Below are positions 52,457 to 64,000 of a stretch of DNA of 64,000 nt, piece by piece. Position 1 is the stretch's first letter. Each line of letters begins with the position of its first letter. The translations under genes were made by a program, and so were the position numbers. Source of the stretch: Aspidiotus rigidus (lineage: Eukaryota; Arthropoda; Insecta; Hemiptera; Diaspididae); NCBI GenBank assembly GCA_035079385.1, contig JAVHKY010000010.1:2790001-2854000 (forward strand). The letters run 5' to 3'. A model generated the notes under the pieces. The model was not told the DNA's origin. It saw only the letters and a list, made by a program, of their open reading frames with translations, and did no database searches.

Positions 52457-52840
52457 AAAATTAGAGTATTTCTAGGATTTTTTAGGTTAGTTGAAATTGA
52501 AAGAAATTGACAGAAATTAGTCTCTGCGCTTGACTGCGCCAGAAGGAAAATTCTTACATTTCTCATATTTTAGGAGAGTTAGATTATAGCTCTCACGAGA
52601 GATATATATTTATGGTAAAAATATAGAATATTGATACAGAATTGATACAAAAACTCTGAAATTTTCGAACTAGCTTGGAAGAAAAATAGGGTGAATTGAT
52701 TCATATTTAGCTTAAAAACAATCAAATATTCACGATGAAAATTGAAGAGATTTCTAGGATTTTTAGAGAGGTTAAGAGTAAATTGTGCTCTATTTTAGAG
52801 AAATGAGGAAGTGCGCCAGAAGGAATATATCTTATCTACT
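52457..52840 (-). repeat. Right terminal inverted repeat of the Maverick-like element
   Basis: Reverse complement of 29,392-29,775 with scattered mismatches. It ends ...CTTATCTACT, then the hexamer TACCCG and the displaced tip of the foldback element. Confidence 0.8.
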
Positions 52841-52846
52841 TACCCG

Positions 52847-52859
52847 AGTAGAGCCTTTT
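52847..52859. mobile_element. Displaced right tip of the large foldback element
   Basis: AGTAGAGCCTTTT continues TACCCG and mirrors AAAAGGCTCTAGCCGGGTA at 28,027. It is the end of the foldback cut off by the Maverick-like insertion. Confidence 0.7.
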
Positions 52860-53039
52860 AGGTTTGCTTATATATATATATTAGCGATTGACGCCGTCTC
52901 GCTAAAAGGAAGAAAACAAGAGCTTCATACAAACTTGTAATCGAACACAGATGGCAACTCTTATAATCTAATAGGACATATCTATGTACACGCCACGGGG
53001 AAGAAAAATTTGTCAACATAATCTGGGCTAAACTTCTTG

Positions 53040-53969
53040 ACCGTATCTATTTACTCAATATTCTGTTTTCACTTCCGCTGAAGCAAAGATTTGTGGATCG
53101 GGTACGATTTCTCTGTCGTAAAACTTGGCGAAGACTTTCGACTAGTTTGTTCAACCCGTCGCTTTCAAAATACTATCCGTCGTTACCCTGCTGCGTCGGG
53201 CTGATGAGGTTGTGGCATGTCGAGTCGAGTGCGGCAGAAAGTGCGGATCGACACCACTATCTACCAGAATTTCCTTAACCCACCTCGCAACCGTCTGTTT
53301 TGAGATTGGTTTGTGAGGCGGTTTTGATGAAATAAACAGTTTCGTTTCGCTTCCTCTTGCGAGCCAGGTCACCTGTAAGTGAACGCAGAGTCTAGCAGCA
53401 CACATTTTTGGATCGTCCTCAGAACAGGTTGACGTTTGTAGTACCTTGACGTCTTGAGGATAGCGCCAATGAAAATCTTTATCTTTGATTGAGGATTCTT
53501 ATGTGACTTATGTTGACATCAAAAAATGGTCTGTATCCTGTGCCCAGTAGTCAATGCCAGGAGTACTGCGAGTTTTTTGGCCACCGGGAGCCAATGTGAG
53601 GGTGTATCGAGAGGCTGTGATCGCAGGAGATCCAAAACTGTTCTTGGGTCCCACAGGTGATCGTACCTTGGTTGTGGAGGCCTTAGGTTTGGAAAACCTT
53701 CGAAGGCGATCGTCCCCATGTCGCACTAGTCAGGACAAAGGTTAGTGCGGCTCTGGTTCCGAGTAACGTGTTGTATGCTCGTCCTTCCTTGAAAACTTTT
53801 GCAAGGAAAGAAAGTACCTGAGGCAAGTCCGGAGGAAAATTGAGATTCTATTCTCTGTACAATGTTCCCACCATTGTTTTAGTGGAGGATTATACGCAGA
53901 AAGAGTGGATTTTCTAACGGAGCTTAGCATAACATCCTGAGCGTCTTCTGCGATTCGTTGATGTGTCAA
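53040..53969 (-). pseudogene. Tyrosine recombinase (DIRS/Crypton type), broken
   Basis: Minus-strand pieces in order: N-terminal SAM-like part (RKSTLSAYNPPLKQWWEHC, 53,969-53,742); core with PRYDHLWDPRTVLDLL and LLALTTGHRIQTIF, where the Arg is the first catalytic residue (53,719-53,519); LFISSKPPHKPISKQTVARW and PHSTRHATTS, the His-x-x-Arg box (53,405-53,151); and, past two stops, SKVFAKFYDREIV with the presumed catalytic Tyr near 53,100. Several nonsense changes and frameshifts kill it. Such recombinases mobilise DIRS retroelements and Cryptons and are common debris in insects. No linked RT of its own is evident. Confidence 0.75.
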
Positions 53970-54159
53970 TGCGCTGCGGATAACCTCCCTGCTGCCAGGA
54001 AAAGGTCCCGGTGTAAGGGGTGAGGCAACCTGTCAAAAGAGAGCAGCAGGTTAGGATTAAGTGGAAGGATCATAAGTCTTTTGCTAAGTAACTTCTGGAG
54101 GAGCGGGAACCACGGTTGCGAAGGCCTATAATCCCCTCCCCTTCGCTCCCTCCTCTTCA

Positions 54160-54576
54160 ATTTTTTATAGAGTGCGAAGGATGAGTCGCAAGTGTCCATT
54201 TTAAAATTGATCATATTTTTATCTTTATTAATATTGACGACCTCTAAAATCTGTCTTCTCTTATCGTTGTTTTCTCTACCACAAACCACAGTCTTGTTGA
54301 AGTCGAATTGATGACCAGTATCAAGAGAGTGGGGGGATAAGGCAGAACATCCGCGCTACACTTCTTGACATCATTTTTATGTTGGTCAACTCGACATTTA
54401 AGCAACAAGCGAGTTTCTCGAACAAGTGTACTAGGGCAGCCGAAACAAGGGACAGAGTAGAAAACGCCAGACCTTTTTAGCATCGCGGTCTTGTCTTCAT
54501 TGTGCGAGAAAAATTTCTCTCCACTGGTGTTGCAGTTTCCTAAATATATACCTAAATTGGGGTGAAGAGTAAGCAA
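54160..54576 (-). pseudogene. Penelope-like GIY-YIG endonuclease fragment
   Basis: Minus strand: LKRSGVFYSVPCFGCP, a changed YIG segment (LVRETRLLLK), then CRVDQHKNDVKKC and a frame change into VVCGRENNDKRRQILEVVNI and NKDKNMINFKMDTC. This is the same PLE family as 3,298-3,653, with parallel decay. Only the endonuclease end is present; no PLE RT lies upstream, since the adjoining sequence belongs to a LINE. Confidence 0.75.
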
Positions 54577-55077
54577 GTGCTTATGTATGATCGTACCACT
54601 TTCCCTAATGTAGGGTATAGAGAAAAATTTTTTACGTTGGGGTATCCGAGTTTTTAATTACGTAATTGATAAAAAGACGCGGGCACCCATTGTTCTTAAC
54701 AGTAAATTGTAAATGATTTAGGGAGAGGTATTCAGCGTCCTACTCTTCCTCTTAGCCATTGCCTTCAGGGCTATGAGCTCGGTGAAATTGTGTTTAGATG
54801 CATAAGCGGAAGTTTGCTTGTTGTAGAAAGTTGAATATGTTGGGGGAGGAGGGGAAATCATCTGGTAGTGCCTCTGTATGGTTGTGAGGGATGGATAAGG
54901 AATTGGGAGTTGGATTAAGTTGGAGCAGCAGAAGATGTGTTGAACAGATAGGGGGGTTCAGATTCGCAATGAGGGCATAAAGTGAGAGATGAGATGGGTG
55001 TGTGTGAGTCTGGTGTGGCCGATTCCGAAACGGGTGATGACTATTTCTTCTCTGTCTGTTAACAGATTTGAAGAGTC

Positions 55078-56485
55078 TCACGGGGGGGAAATATTGGTGA
55101 GGATATGTTCTAACGAGCTAAAGATTGCTTGTAATTCGGTGGGGAAGACGAATACGGTGTTACGGTATCGGTGAGAGACTGTGATGTGATCTATTGAGTA
55201 TACAAAACCGGTTTTGTTTTGATGGTTAGATCCATCGTTGAAACATAGTGTAGGGATTGTGAAAGTTGTTGAGAATTTTGTTAAACTGTGCCTGGTATTC
55301 TTCGGAAGAAGTTTTAGGTCGTGAATTATTTTGGGTGGAGTAAAGAGCCAAGGAGGGGTTGAGGGAACGACGTGGTAAGACAATGGAACTTGAAGAGGCG
55401 GGCTAATTGGAGTTCGAGATTGGAACATAGATTGGTGGAGTTTTGGTTGTGGCGAGGGTGGAATATACGATGGTGGACGGGGATTTGAGGATATTGCGGG
55501 ATAGTTGTGAGGAAGTTGGTTGTTAGTCTGAGGCGTCGATAATGAAGGGGGGAAGCCAGTTTCTGCACAGAGCCTTCCAGCGAGACTGGTTCGGAATGCT
55601 CCAGTAGCTATTCTGAGGGCGGAATTTTGGGCAGTGTTGAGTAGTTTTAAATGAGAGGGGCGAGACCGTAAATGGTTGAGCCGTAATCGAGGTGGACGAG
55701 GATTTATCGGGTACAGGAATTCCAGGACAGTGAGTGTTCGAATGCATTTTGATGAGAGATTCAAAAGTGACGGTTGTGAAAATTGAGGTCAAGAACTTCA
55801 CTGGTTTTAATTTGTTTGATGGGGTAGTTAACAATTTGAGAAGGGGAAATTCAATAGTTTTCTGACGTGGTTTTTGGAAGACAATGAGTTTGGTTTTGGG
55901 GTAGGAAATGCGAATCCTAGGAGGGAAAGCCAAGCGATTGTTTCTCGAAGTAGACGGTGGGCGCGTGTTTTGTGTTACTGGCACGTAAATTGATGCGTAG
56001 GTCATCAGAGAATAGTAGGGTTTAAATTGGAAATTTTATGATTTTTCTTATGTTGTTGGTGGCGATGAGAAAAAAGGTGCCATTAAGTGGGGATCCTTGG
56101 GAGATACCATTTTCTTGGGGGTGGGTTGAGGAACAATGATCGATTACTGAAATAATTTTGGAGTAGGAGAGGGAAGGGTCCGCAAAGTCCGAGTTGGTGG
56201 GGGGGTAACGCATATGTGGTATGTCCACACTCTCGGGAAAGCGTTCTCCATGTCGAAAAATATTGAGTAAAGGTTCGCTCCGTGAGCATGGGCATCGTAG
56301 ATTGGGAAATCGAGGTGAGCAAGGGCCATTAGAGCTGATCGACCTTTACGGCAACCGTATTGTGTATTACTTAATATTTCGTTAGAATCAAAGGACCAGG
56401 AGAGAGCTTCTAAAATCCAAATATCTACAGAAGACAAATATGTACTCAACACATAGCTGGCGGTCAGACGCTCCGTGGACGTCAT
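55078..56485 (-). pseudogene. Non-LTR retrotransposon (I/Jockey-superfamily) RT and RNase H remnant
   Basis: Minus strand from 56,485: LSNTQYGCRKGRSALMALAH and YSIFFDMENAFPRVW (RT motif A, catalytic Asp present), then in another frame PQENGISQGSPLNGTFFLIA (the PQGS-type block), ISYPKTKLIVFQKP, NSALRIATGAFRTS, and an RNase H-like start CFNDGSNHQNKTGFVYSIDH with TELQAIFSSLEHI. The YADD box is not readable and at least four frame changes occur. It is an old, 5'-truncated insertion. The RNase H domain points to the I/Jockey group. Confidence 0.8.
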
Positions 56486-56676
56486 TGCGGCGAGCTGTGA
56501 TTGTATAATATGGTGAAAATTACAATAAAAGAGGCTAATAGCTAAAAATAATTAAAATTAAAAAGGATTAGGCCTACTAGGGAAACCACTAAAAAAAAAA
56601 AACGCGCCTAGAACCATCAAGGTGGTGAGGAACAAAGTTCAAGCTGTATAAGAATGACAATGCACACTAGTGACTC

Positions 56677-58011
56677 CCATAAAACAGGTTCCCTGTTTGC
56701 CTCAATTAACAAAGTTAATGAAGGCAAGTCCGAACAGCTCACCATATGGGCTGCGAGTTTTTTCTAAACAAAGATTGGGAGTTAATTTCAACTTGTGTCT
56801 CATTTTAAAATCTAAAATTGAATTCATTCCAAAGACTCTACAGAGTTTACAATTTTTATTCACTTCATTTTTTTAATAAATACAGTCTTTTTAGATTCAT
56901 CCAGGGCAACCGGTTTAAATTTTCTCTCTGTGTGATTACAATGATCAGTCAAAATACATACCAAAAGTTTACGAATTTTCTCCTACGAATCAGAAATTAG
57001 ACTTACTTGAAAGGAAATTACAGAGGTTACTATTTTTGTTCTCTTCAATTTTTTTATAAAAATGAGTAAAATTCGAGTTATCACGATAGTTGAATTTTTA
57101 GAATTGCGACGCTCAATGCGTTTAAACATTTGGAATAAGGCGTACTCGTACAGTGAGAAGCAGCTCTACTACATCGATAATCCTCGTTTTTTCCCAATTT
57201 TTTCGCCCGTGAATCCCCGAGGGAAACGCGTCCAGCGAGGGTACAATTTCTAACGAGAACTTTTTTTCTATGGGAGCTGAAATTTTCATTTATGACTTAA
57301 ATGGTATGTCTGAATAAAACAAATATGTGGCAAAATTTCCAAGCCGATAGGTAAAGAGGTTCTCAAGTTATAAGAGAACAAACTGACAAACTTTCTGCTC
57401 CATATAATTAGATATGTATAAACATATAAGGTATTTTTGTTCACACAAATCCTCAAAAACCTCTGGTTGGATTCTCATGAAATTTGGCCAAGTTGTAGTG
57501 GATTATCTGAAAGAGTAAGGATCTTGCATGGCTTGGAAAGAGAGTCGGAAAGGAGAAGGAATTCACTGGGGGGGAGGAGGAGAGGGAGGTAAGGAGTAAA
57601 GCAGGAATAGGTGACTGAGATAAACGTAATATTTGTGAAAGACACAATAAGACAACATCTTGACGAAAGAAAAAGATCTATAATTCTTTACAATATTGAA
57701 AATACACAGCCAACAGGAAATGATAAAAAGACAACGTGTTTTTTTTTTTTACTAAAAATTTATGACCCACAATACGCAAAATTTTCTAAATTAAAATTTC
57801 TTGTCAAACTAAACGAGGAAGAACAAAATGAACTACATAATTATAAATATGGTATGCAAAACTCAAAAATTTATATCAAAATAAATAAAATGAAAAAAAC
57901 ACGACAGAAAACTAATCACAAGAATTTTTTCTTAAAAAAAAAAAAAAAAAAAAAGGTAACCGCGATCTAGTCGCCGATCTGTCAAAGATTTCTCATCATT
58001 GGTATAGATGC
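56677..58011. other. Intergenic, MITE end and low-complexity DNA
   Basis: CATAAAACAGGTTCCCTG at 56,680-56,697 is an end of the MITE family found in the 6.9-7.1 kb intron. The rest is AT-rich with A-tracts near 57,740 and 57,940. Open frames here have no recognisable content. The stop of DIS3L2 lies at the right edge. Confidence 0.45.
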
Positions 58012-61000
58012 TCACTTAAGAAGAGTATATTGCAAACCGTTGCTCGAATATCTATCGTCCGTTTTCTTATGAAACATTTCTACGTCTACTACGGAAAATA
58101 TTTGTACGTATAAGAGGTCCTCATTTTCTTTCCACTTTAAAGTCAATGTTGGTACGCCGTTTCCCTGACGGAAGTCAACGCTTTCCAGTCCTTCGATTCT
58201 CTACACAGAACAAAAGAGACAAGGTAAAAAAACAAACAACTTTTGCGAACTTACATGACCGCTAGAATAGTTTTGAAACCTTTGATATAACGGAAACTAA
58301 TGACTTTAAATTCATTGGGAATACAGATACTCGTCTATTACAAAAATTAATATCTATTTTCGATCAAATATACGAGAAATATAGTTTCCAACATTCAGCA
58401 TTCCTTCTTGAAAATATTAATCGGATATGCCTGCATCTACAAGACGTACACTGATCTCAAAAACAGAAGACCTAATAAAAATTGACCATCAACTTTAGAA
58501 AAAAGTGAAGAATTAACAGGCTTTTATAACTCGAAAAATTTGAAACTATATTTTCAAGGGAAGGTAGAAGTTTCCCACTAGGATCAAAATTCAGAGGTTG
58601 TACTTCATAATTCCGATCAACAACAACTCATAAACAGTTTTTAAAATACTCACATTCACGTAGATACGACCAACGAATCTTGTCGATAAACAAATAATGT
58701 CGAAAAATTTTTCTCGCACTTCGATGACCACTGCTCGATCTTTTTTAGCGCCATTCTTTTCGACATACAGTCTCAGAAACAATTCAGTACTCTGCTCTGA
58801 CGCCTTTTTAGCGGCATTCCTTTTAACATTGCAGTTAACGGCGATCCTACAACAAGATAATCGCGTTTGAAATTAAAATAGAACAAAATATTGCCGTCCA
58901 AATTCAAATCTCGATGCTGTACCCACTTTTGAATATCGTCGCTAGTGTAATTAGGCGCCTCTGTGAATCCAATCGCGCTACCAAGTAACCGATGTACGAC
59001 TACGTCCGCGTACCGACGAATCGGTGACGTAAAATGAGTATACAATGGCGTATTCAACGCGTAATGCCAGAATGCGGCCATATTATCGACATTAGGTGAG
59101 GAACAAGAATAACAAGCTCTCTGTGATCAGAAAAATACCTCAGCGATACTGAGCGACGATGATTTCGGTTTACTGAAAATCTGCTCTTTCTTACTTACTA
59201 TCATTGGTTTGACTAACAAATGCATGATGACGGTCATTCGTGCCACACCCAACTCGTCAGAACAATCGTAGGCCATCATAGATTTATAAATACTCCCGGC
59301 GCTACTCATGTCGATATGTATACCAACTTTTTCCAGGTACTCTGCAACCGTCGACAGAGACTTCTCTTTTGGAGCAGCGTGAAAGCGTAGCAACGAGATG
59401 GCGGGAAACGATTTTCGAATTTCGTTCGCAGACAATATATTTGCCAGCAACATAAACTCCTCGACCAACCTGCGAATCAGTTTTCATGAGGTTACTGTTA
59501 TTATGGATATGAAAAGATACAGTGTGACTCTCGTCATATCTGATAAAGAAGCAGTGGCGGATTTAGGGTCTCAAAAACCAAGGGCACTCGACAAAATGCC
59601 GCTCCCTTTGAACTTTTTTTTTCATGTGAGCTTTTCATAATTTTTTCTTCAAAATTTGCCGTCCTGGGCAGTAGCCCATGTTAGCCGTCCTTAAATCCGC
59701 CACAAAGATTCGAGAATACTTTTCTGGGTCGACCGGTCTTGTTGTACATACCACACTGTACAAATACATGAATGATAGTAAGATCCTAACACCCCTAACT
59801 TATTGAAAGTCCTCAAAATCAAACACAAAGACCAAAATTTCAAAACAAGAAACTCTCATGATTTCAAAATTCCCAAAAAAGAACTAGAAGTATTCAGTTC
59901 TAAATAGCGGTGTCAATAATAATGTTCCTTCGTTTGAAAACGAATATAACTTAATAGAAACAATTTATTTTTCAAGTAGGTGACTATAAACAAGGCAAAA
60001 TACGAAAATTATTATCAAATGAGTAGCCCAAATTTATAGTATCATATAATAATTCGAATGCGGCCGGTTTCGAACGAATGATGATCATTACTTGATCAAA
60101 GTTTCCTCATCGTCTGATGATGGTCATCATTTGATCAACACCGGTCACATTTAAATTATTATACGCGTACGATTCTGTAACTTCAAATTTTGTTTATTCA
60201 ATTCAAGTTAGATCGTAATACTCGCTATTTAAACCGTTATCAATCCACAACGGGAAAGATACTGTTTCAATTATTGAGTTCTTACAGTGGATCAGATAAA
60301 CGGGATTCGACTGATATTGATAAAGAAGAGATGACAATATACAAATTTTTATCAAGAAATCTGGAATCCTATGAGGAGATGACGATTCGTCTACTTAATC
60401 TGTTACCCCTTACCAATTACACTCTTTCCCTTCGTACAAGGTATATGATGTAGGCAATTTGCATTCGTTCAGCTGAAATACGATTTTTGGTTGGTCTATG
60501 CGCAGAGCACCTTGAGAGAATCTACGCTTTCGCATCTTCACAGCTAAAGTGTGCAATTCCCAAATCGTGTTCGCGCAGTCTTTCACCGTGTAACCATTAC
60601 CGATAGGAGGAAATGTATTATCATCTGCTATTTGGTTGCTTGAGTCGATCACAGCCTACAATAGACGATGAAAAATCTTCTCAATTTCATAGTAACTAAA
60701 TTTTCAATCTCGGAACGTACATGCTATTTACTTGGGCGTGATCGTAACTCAATTGAGCGCAAGAACGAAGAACAGTTTTGTTGAACGAATGCTTCACAAC
60801 ATCGGCAGCTTCGTTCAGCTCGATAAATACCGAAAAAGCTAGTTTATCTTTTCCCGGCAACAGCGAACAAATTTGACAAAGTTTTGGAGGTAACATATGA
60901 TACACCTGAAATTGATGTCAAATAGAAATAGTAAGAATATTAAATCTGGTCATATACTCGAAACATGTTTGAAAGATTTGTTTCTATAGTTTACGATTCT

Positions 61001-63966
61001 AGAATTTTTGTGTTTTGAACACGATAATTCTGATGAATTGATCGACAGCAACGCAATAAATCGAAAATGAAAGTCAGCCCATTCGATACAAAGCTTGTTT
61101 TATTAGACAGAATTACTTCCTATTCCTAAACAAATTGAAGAATCTCTACTCCCTTTTGTGATAAACATATAATGAAAATTACCTTATCAATTAAATAGAC
61201 GCTTGTCGCCTTCTCTTTCACATCTTGATCGAGCAGCGTGTCTTTCATTACATAATGAGTAACATCAGCAATATGGACCCCTACTTCTACATTCCCGTTT
61301 GGCAACGATCTCCACGACAACGCATCATCTAAATCTTTAGCTGAAGGTGGATCGATAGTGAACACACATTGTTTTCTGTAAAATGATTATTTCACGATAT
61401 CATAAAGTAGGAAGGTTAATTCATGAATATTTCAGCCTTATAACGATGAAACAAACCTAATGTCAACTCTTTTTTGAATCTCCGCCTCCGGAATATCATC
61501 AGAAAGAGCAGGTAACTCAACATCTTCATTCAATGGGTCCATATTGAGATTGTTCTCCAATAAGATACATTCAGACTCTACATCAATTGAAGACTCATCT
61601 CCCAATGAACGGAGAACGATGCTAGAATAAATATGACGCATGGAATCAGTGCAGGTTTTAGCTTACGCAGAAAACTTAGAGCAACTCGAGAGCAGATTTA
61701 AAAATTTCTGTCAAGAACTTCGGTTTATTCGTATGACGTCGTCAGAGAGACTTTTGTTACAAACAGATACCTCATCTGCGAGTAGCAAAGCGATCAAGCG
61801 CTTCCAAAGGAGTCCACCGAGGAGGGTGCGACGTCATGAAGAGGGACTTGTACAGTTTCATGATTTTTAATATGGAACCGGAGGCTCTAAAACTCTTATT
61901 TTTTTGTGATTATGTCATAAAAATGAATTACCCGGTTGCCGATTTCACCGCTTCCCACGAAACAATCTTCGCTAAGAACAGACTATTTTTATAACGTTGA
62001 TGATGGACTCGGAATTTCGGTGGACAGCAGTCTTCGCTGACACGAATTCTGGGCAGTCGATTGTCTTTGGGCCACAGAATGATTCCACTAGACTTGCCAT
62101 AGACAATTATCAGGTGACCAACAGCTGTACGCGGATGGTTTTTCTGTACGATGGCGACAACCTATGATTACGTAATCGAAAAATCGTTAGAATTTTCCGA
62201 GAATATTTCTCTAAATTCGCCGCACACTAAAATTAAAGTTCTTACTTTGCCACATTTCTGGTGCGTTTTATCTGGGTACCACTAGAACAAAAATATTCCA
62301 AATAACAGATCCAAAAGATAATATTTTACTTTAGAAACTACGAGGAAGAACAATATCGTCATCAATACCACGCAAATAACCTCTAAAAAACGAGAATCTT
62401 AGCCCCGGATACTACAAGTTAGTTACGATAAGAAATAAGAATAAAAGATTTTTAATAAGTGACGAGAAGTCCTCGTCAATACAAGAATTAGTCAACAATT
62501 CAATCTGTCTGATTCATCATTAAACAGACAATACGACTTATGAATTGAAGACTAAAAAGCTTCTAGATACGTTACGAGCCCACAGTCGATGCTTATAAAC
62601 CTTCTGATTAGTTCAATTGAAATCGAACTTGTCATTTCTTTGTAATAGGTCGAAAGCGCTTATGCGATTGCGAACGATCAGAAGAAATAAATATTCAACA
62701 CTGAAAATTTCCTCTAATCCAGAATACAACTGTGATTGTATCAAACTATGTTCAAAAGTTACCTTCCATTTTTCTTCCGGATGAAGTTCTACCACGACTT
62801 CATCTCCATCCAGGGCTCGATTTCGATCTCTTATCCCATCTATAAAAATGTCTTTGTTATCAAGCTGTAATGAAATATTAAAACTTACTGTGAGTCTCTA
62901 ACTTTAATAAAATACTACGTCGACGTACGTGAATGTCTTACCAAACAATTTATGTAGGCTTCTTTCGTATTTCTCGAGTTAATTCGAAGGATTGCCTGAA
63001 AATCATCCACAAACTTAAAAAGAAGACAAGAGTAGTCGATAAAAATTAACCGTCACGACTAGCATTTGTTTCAAAATTCTCGAGAGAAGAGTATTAATTT
63101 TCATAGTCTAGACTTCCAACTTCGAAATTGTCCAGAGCCAAATAGAGAAAGACTTCAACCTCAACAAATATTTCCTAATTGTCTCAAAAAATGTATAAAA
63201 GAAGCATTTGCAGAATGTTTCATAAGTTCTGAGAGTGAATTTTCTTTCTTTCTCCGCGGAACCTGAAATCTATTTAGAGAACTTATTTACCTGAAACATG
63301 GTGCCGTTCCGAATACCGTTCTCGATTGTTTCCTCATCGTAATAATTTTCAAATGGTTGTAGATCATCGTCGGGTCTGAAAACAAATCAGAAATTTCTCA
63401 TTAACAAATTCTGTTCGAAATGCTTTACTGAAGAACTCAACCGATGTTTTGTAGTGAAAGTGAAGACAAGTTTAATCAACCAGATTCTGAAGACATTTTT
63501 GAAAATTATTTGGAATCGTTTTAAAATGTGGTTAGCACAGTTATAAGATTATTCCGATTGAAACACGATCTCTTGTTTTTCGTTTCTTTAAAAGAAGATT
63601 TATTTGGTGCAATGAATACCACTACGCTTCTTACTTTGGTAATTTTCCAGATTTTTCTATGTCCCTCGCAATTTCTCGATCTTTGTTCTTTTTTCTTTTC
63701 CTCTTCTTTATATGTTCAGCAAGTATTCCTTTCTTTTTAGAAGAATTATTTTTTACATTTTCACGTTTATCAGTATCTCTGAAATCGAAATAAATTATAT
63801 TAATTGACGCGACTAAAATGATTTGTAACTGTAAGAATGATCGTTCAATTACGGAGACTTGGATCCTTTATCCGACAGATTACTTGGAGGAGGAGCAACC
63901 ACAGTTTCGTCTTCCTTCGTTGTCAGTTCGGACAGTCGCGCATTTATATTTTTCAATATTTCTTCG
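58012..63966 (-). CDS. DIS3L2: DIS3L2-like 3'-5' exoribonuclease, 15 exons, N-terminus outside window
   Basis: Minus-strand exons 63853-63966, 63635-63778, 63291-63375, 62942-62995, 62763-62864, 62246-62281, 61932-62161, 61457-61621, 61183-61375, 60732-60905, 60414-60655, 59199-59469, 58927-59120, 58654-58846 and 58012-58200 join in frame (~795 codons, no stop). They encode a Lys-rich N-terminal part, a cold-shock domain ([31 protein letters not shown]), an OB segment ([16 protein letters not shown]), the RNB core with [13 protein letters not shown] holding the metal-binding aspartates, [35 protein letters not shown], and a C-terminal S1-like end. There is no PIN domain, which separates DIS3L2 from DIS3. 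The family degrades uridylated RNAs in the cytoplasm, independent of the exosome. The gene looks functional. Confidence 0.92.
59554..59703. mobile_element. 150-bp MITE in a DIS3L2 intron, GTGGCGGATTTAGGG ends
   Basis: GTGGCGGATTTAGGG at 59,554 is mirrored by CCTTAAATCCGCCAC ending at 59,703, with one mismatch in 15. It lies in the 944-nt intron between 59,469 and 60,414. Confidence 0.75.
60045..60165. mobile_element. ~120-bp inverted-repeat element in the same DIS3L2 intron
   Basis: ATAATAATTCGAATGCGGCCGGT at the left (about 60,045) mirrors ACCGGTCACATTTAAATTATTAT at the right with a few mismatches. The internal GATGATCATTACTTGATCAAA and GATGGTCATCATTTGATCAA are an imperfect direct repeat. 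Confidence 0.6.
61183..61375 (-). CDS. DIS3L2: DIS3L2 catalytic RNB exon
   Basis: Encodes [19 protein letters not shown] and [11 protein letters not shown]. The four acidic residues of the D-x5-D-x-DD pattern that bind catalytic metal are intact. Donor AAG^GTAATT; acceptor TTTTCTGTA-strand equivalent TTTACAG. Confidence 0.9.
62246..62281 (-). CDS. DIS3L2: DIS3L2 36-nt microexon
   Basis: Twelve codons ([12 protein letters not shown]) between acceptor TTGTTCTAG and donor GTAAGAA, phase 0 both sides. It is needed to lead into VVAIVQKNH with the usual family residues G-K before VVAIV. A second possible mini-exon near 62,342-62,386 does not fit the phase. Confidence 0.6.
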
Positions 63967-64000
63967 CTGCAATATTCGAACAAAATGTAAAACCCATTTT

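Larger units (their letters stand above)
29392..52840. mobile_element. Maverick/Polinton-like element, with TSD TACCCG, carrying a nested BEL copy
   Basis: Begins AGTAGATAAGATATATTCC at 29,392 and ends with its mirror at 52,840 (5'-AG...CT-3'). It is flanked on both sides by the hexamer TACCCG (29,386-29,391 and 52,841-52,846). A 6-bp duplication, AG/CT ends, terminal inverted repeats of several hundred bp and a protein-primed family B polymerase are hallmarks of Mavericks/Polintons. Removing the BEL insertion leaves ~14.8 kb, within the usual size range. The polymerase gene is broken. I find no retroviral-type integrase, major or minor capsid, packaging ATPase or cysteine protease, so the copy is deleted, defective or an atypical lineage. 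The coding block 30.6-37.7 kb is far more AT-rich than the rest of the window. Confidence 0.8.

Noticed and set aside
61640..61870. Plus-strand 76-codon frame [15 protein letters not shown]...
   Set aside because: Lies antisense within a DIS3L2 intron with no splice or family evidence.

Overview
The window is arthropod nuclear DNA, most likely insect: AT-rich, multi-exon genes with short GT-AG introns, no bacterial-style operons, and a dense load of transposable-element debris. An insect with a carboxylesterase family and a DIS3L2 orthologue fits. I cannot place it to order with confidence.

Host genes. Three regions look like host genes. (1) 13.8-15.2 kb (+) holds a 303-codon reading frame with one C2H2 finger of U1/matrin spacing, behind a probable 5'UTR intron. 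(2) 15.9-27.4 kb (+) holds a nine-exon carboxylesterase-like gene. Its nucleophile elbow has lost the serine and it carries a long Ser/Lys-rich C-terminal tail. Its large introns are packed with MITEs, two families of which occur as inverted pairs. (3) 58.0-64.0 kb (-) holds fifteen exons of a DIS3L2-type 3'-5' exoribonuclease. All are in frame, the catalytic aspartates are present, and the N-terminus lies beyond the window.

Mobile DNA. The left 7.6 kb holds Penelope-like (PLE) fragments, a ~155-bp tandem repeat and a broken Cys-rich gene. From 28.0 to 52.9 kb there is a nested structure. A foldback element with ~500-bp arms starts at 28,027. Into its right terminus a Maverick/Polinton-like element has inserted (29,392-52,840). 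That element has 5'-AG...CT-3' ends, terminal inverted repeats of several hundred bp and a perfect 6-bp target duplication TACCCG. Its AT-rich, compact, partly divergent gene block (30.6-37.7 kb) encodes a broken protein-primed family B DNA polymerase, two zinc-cluster proteins, a coiled-coil protein, an HTH protein and small unknowns. I see no integrase, capsid, packaging ATPase or protease. Inside the element lies a second, smaller foldback, which was itself hit by a very young BEL/Pao retrotransposon (39,343-47,987; two 985-bp LTRs that look identical; TAATA duplication). Removing the BEL copy leaves about 14.8 kb, a normal Maverick size.

Between the BEL copy and the right terminal repeat sits an unrecognised seven-exon gene (48.3-50.8 kb, +). 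Its introns are all GT-AG with matching phases and sum to an intact 318-codon protein. A short related reading frame lies outside the element at 27.6-27.8 kb. This spliced gene riding inside a DNA-virus-like transposon is the most unusual thing in the window.

To the right, 53.0-56.5 kb is a graveyard of minus-strand elements: a tyrosine recombinase, a PLE GIY-YIG domain, and a LINE RT/RNase H. DIS3L2 follows.
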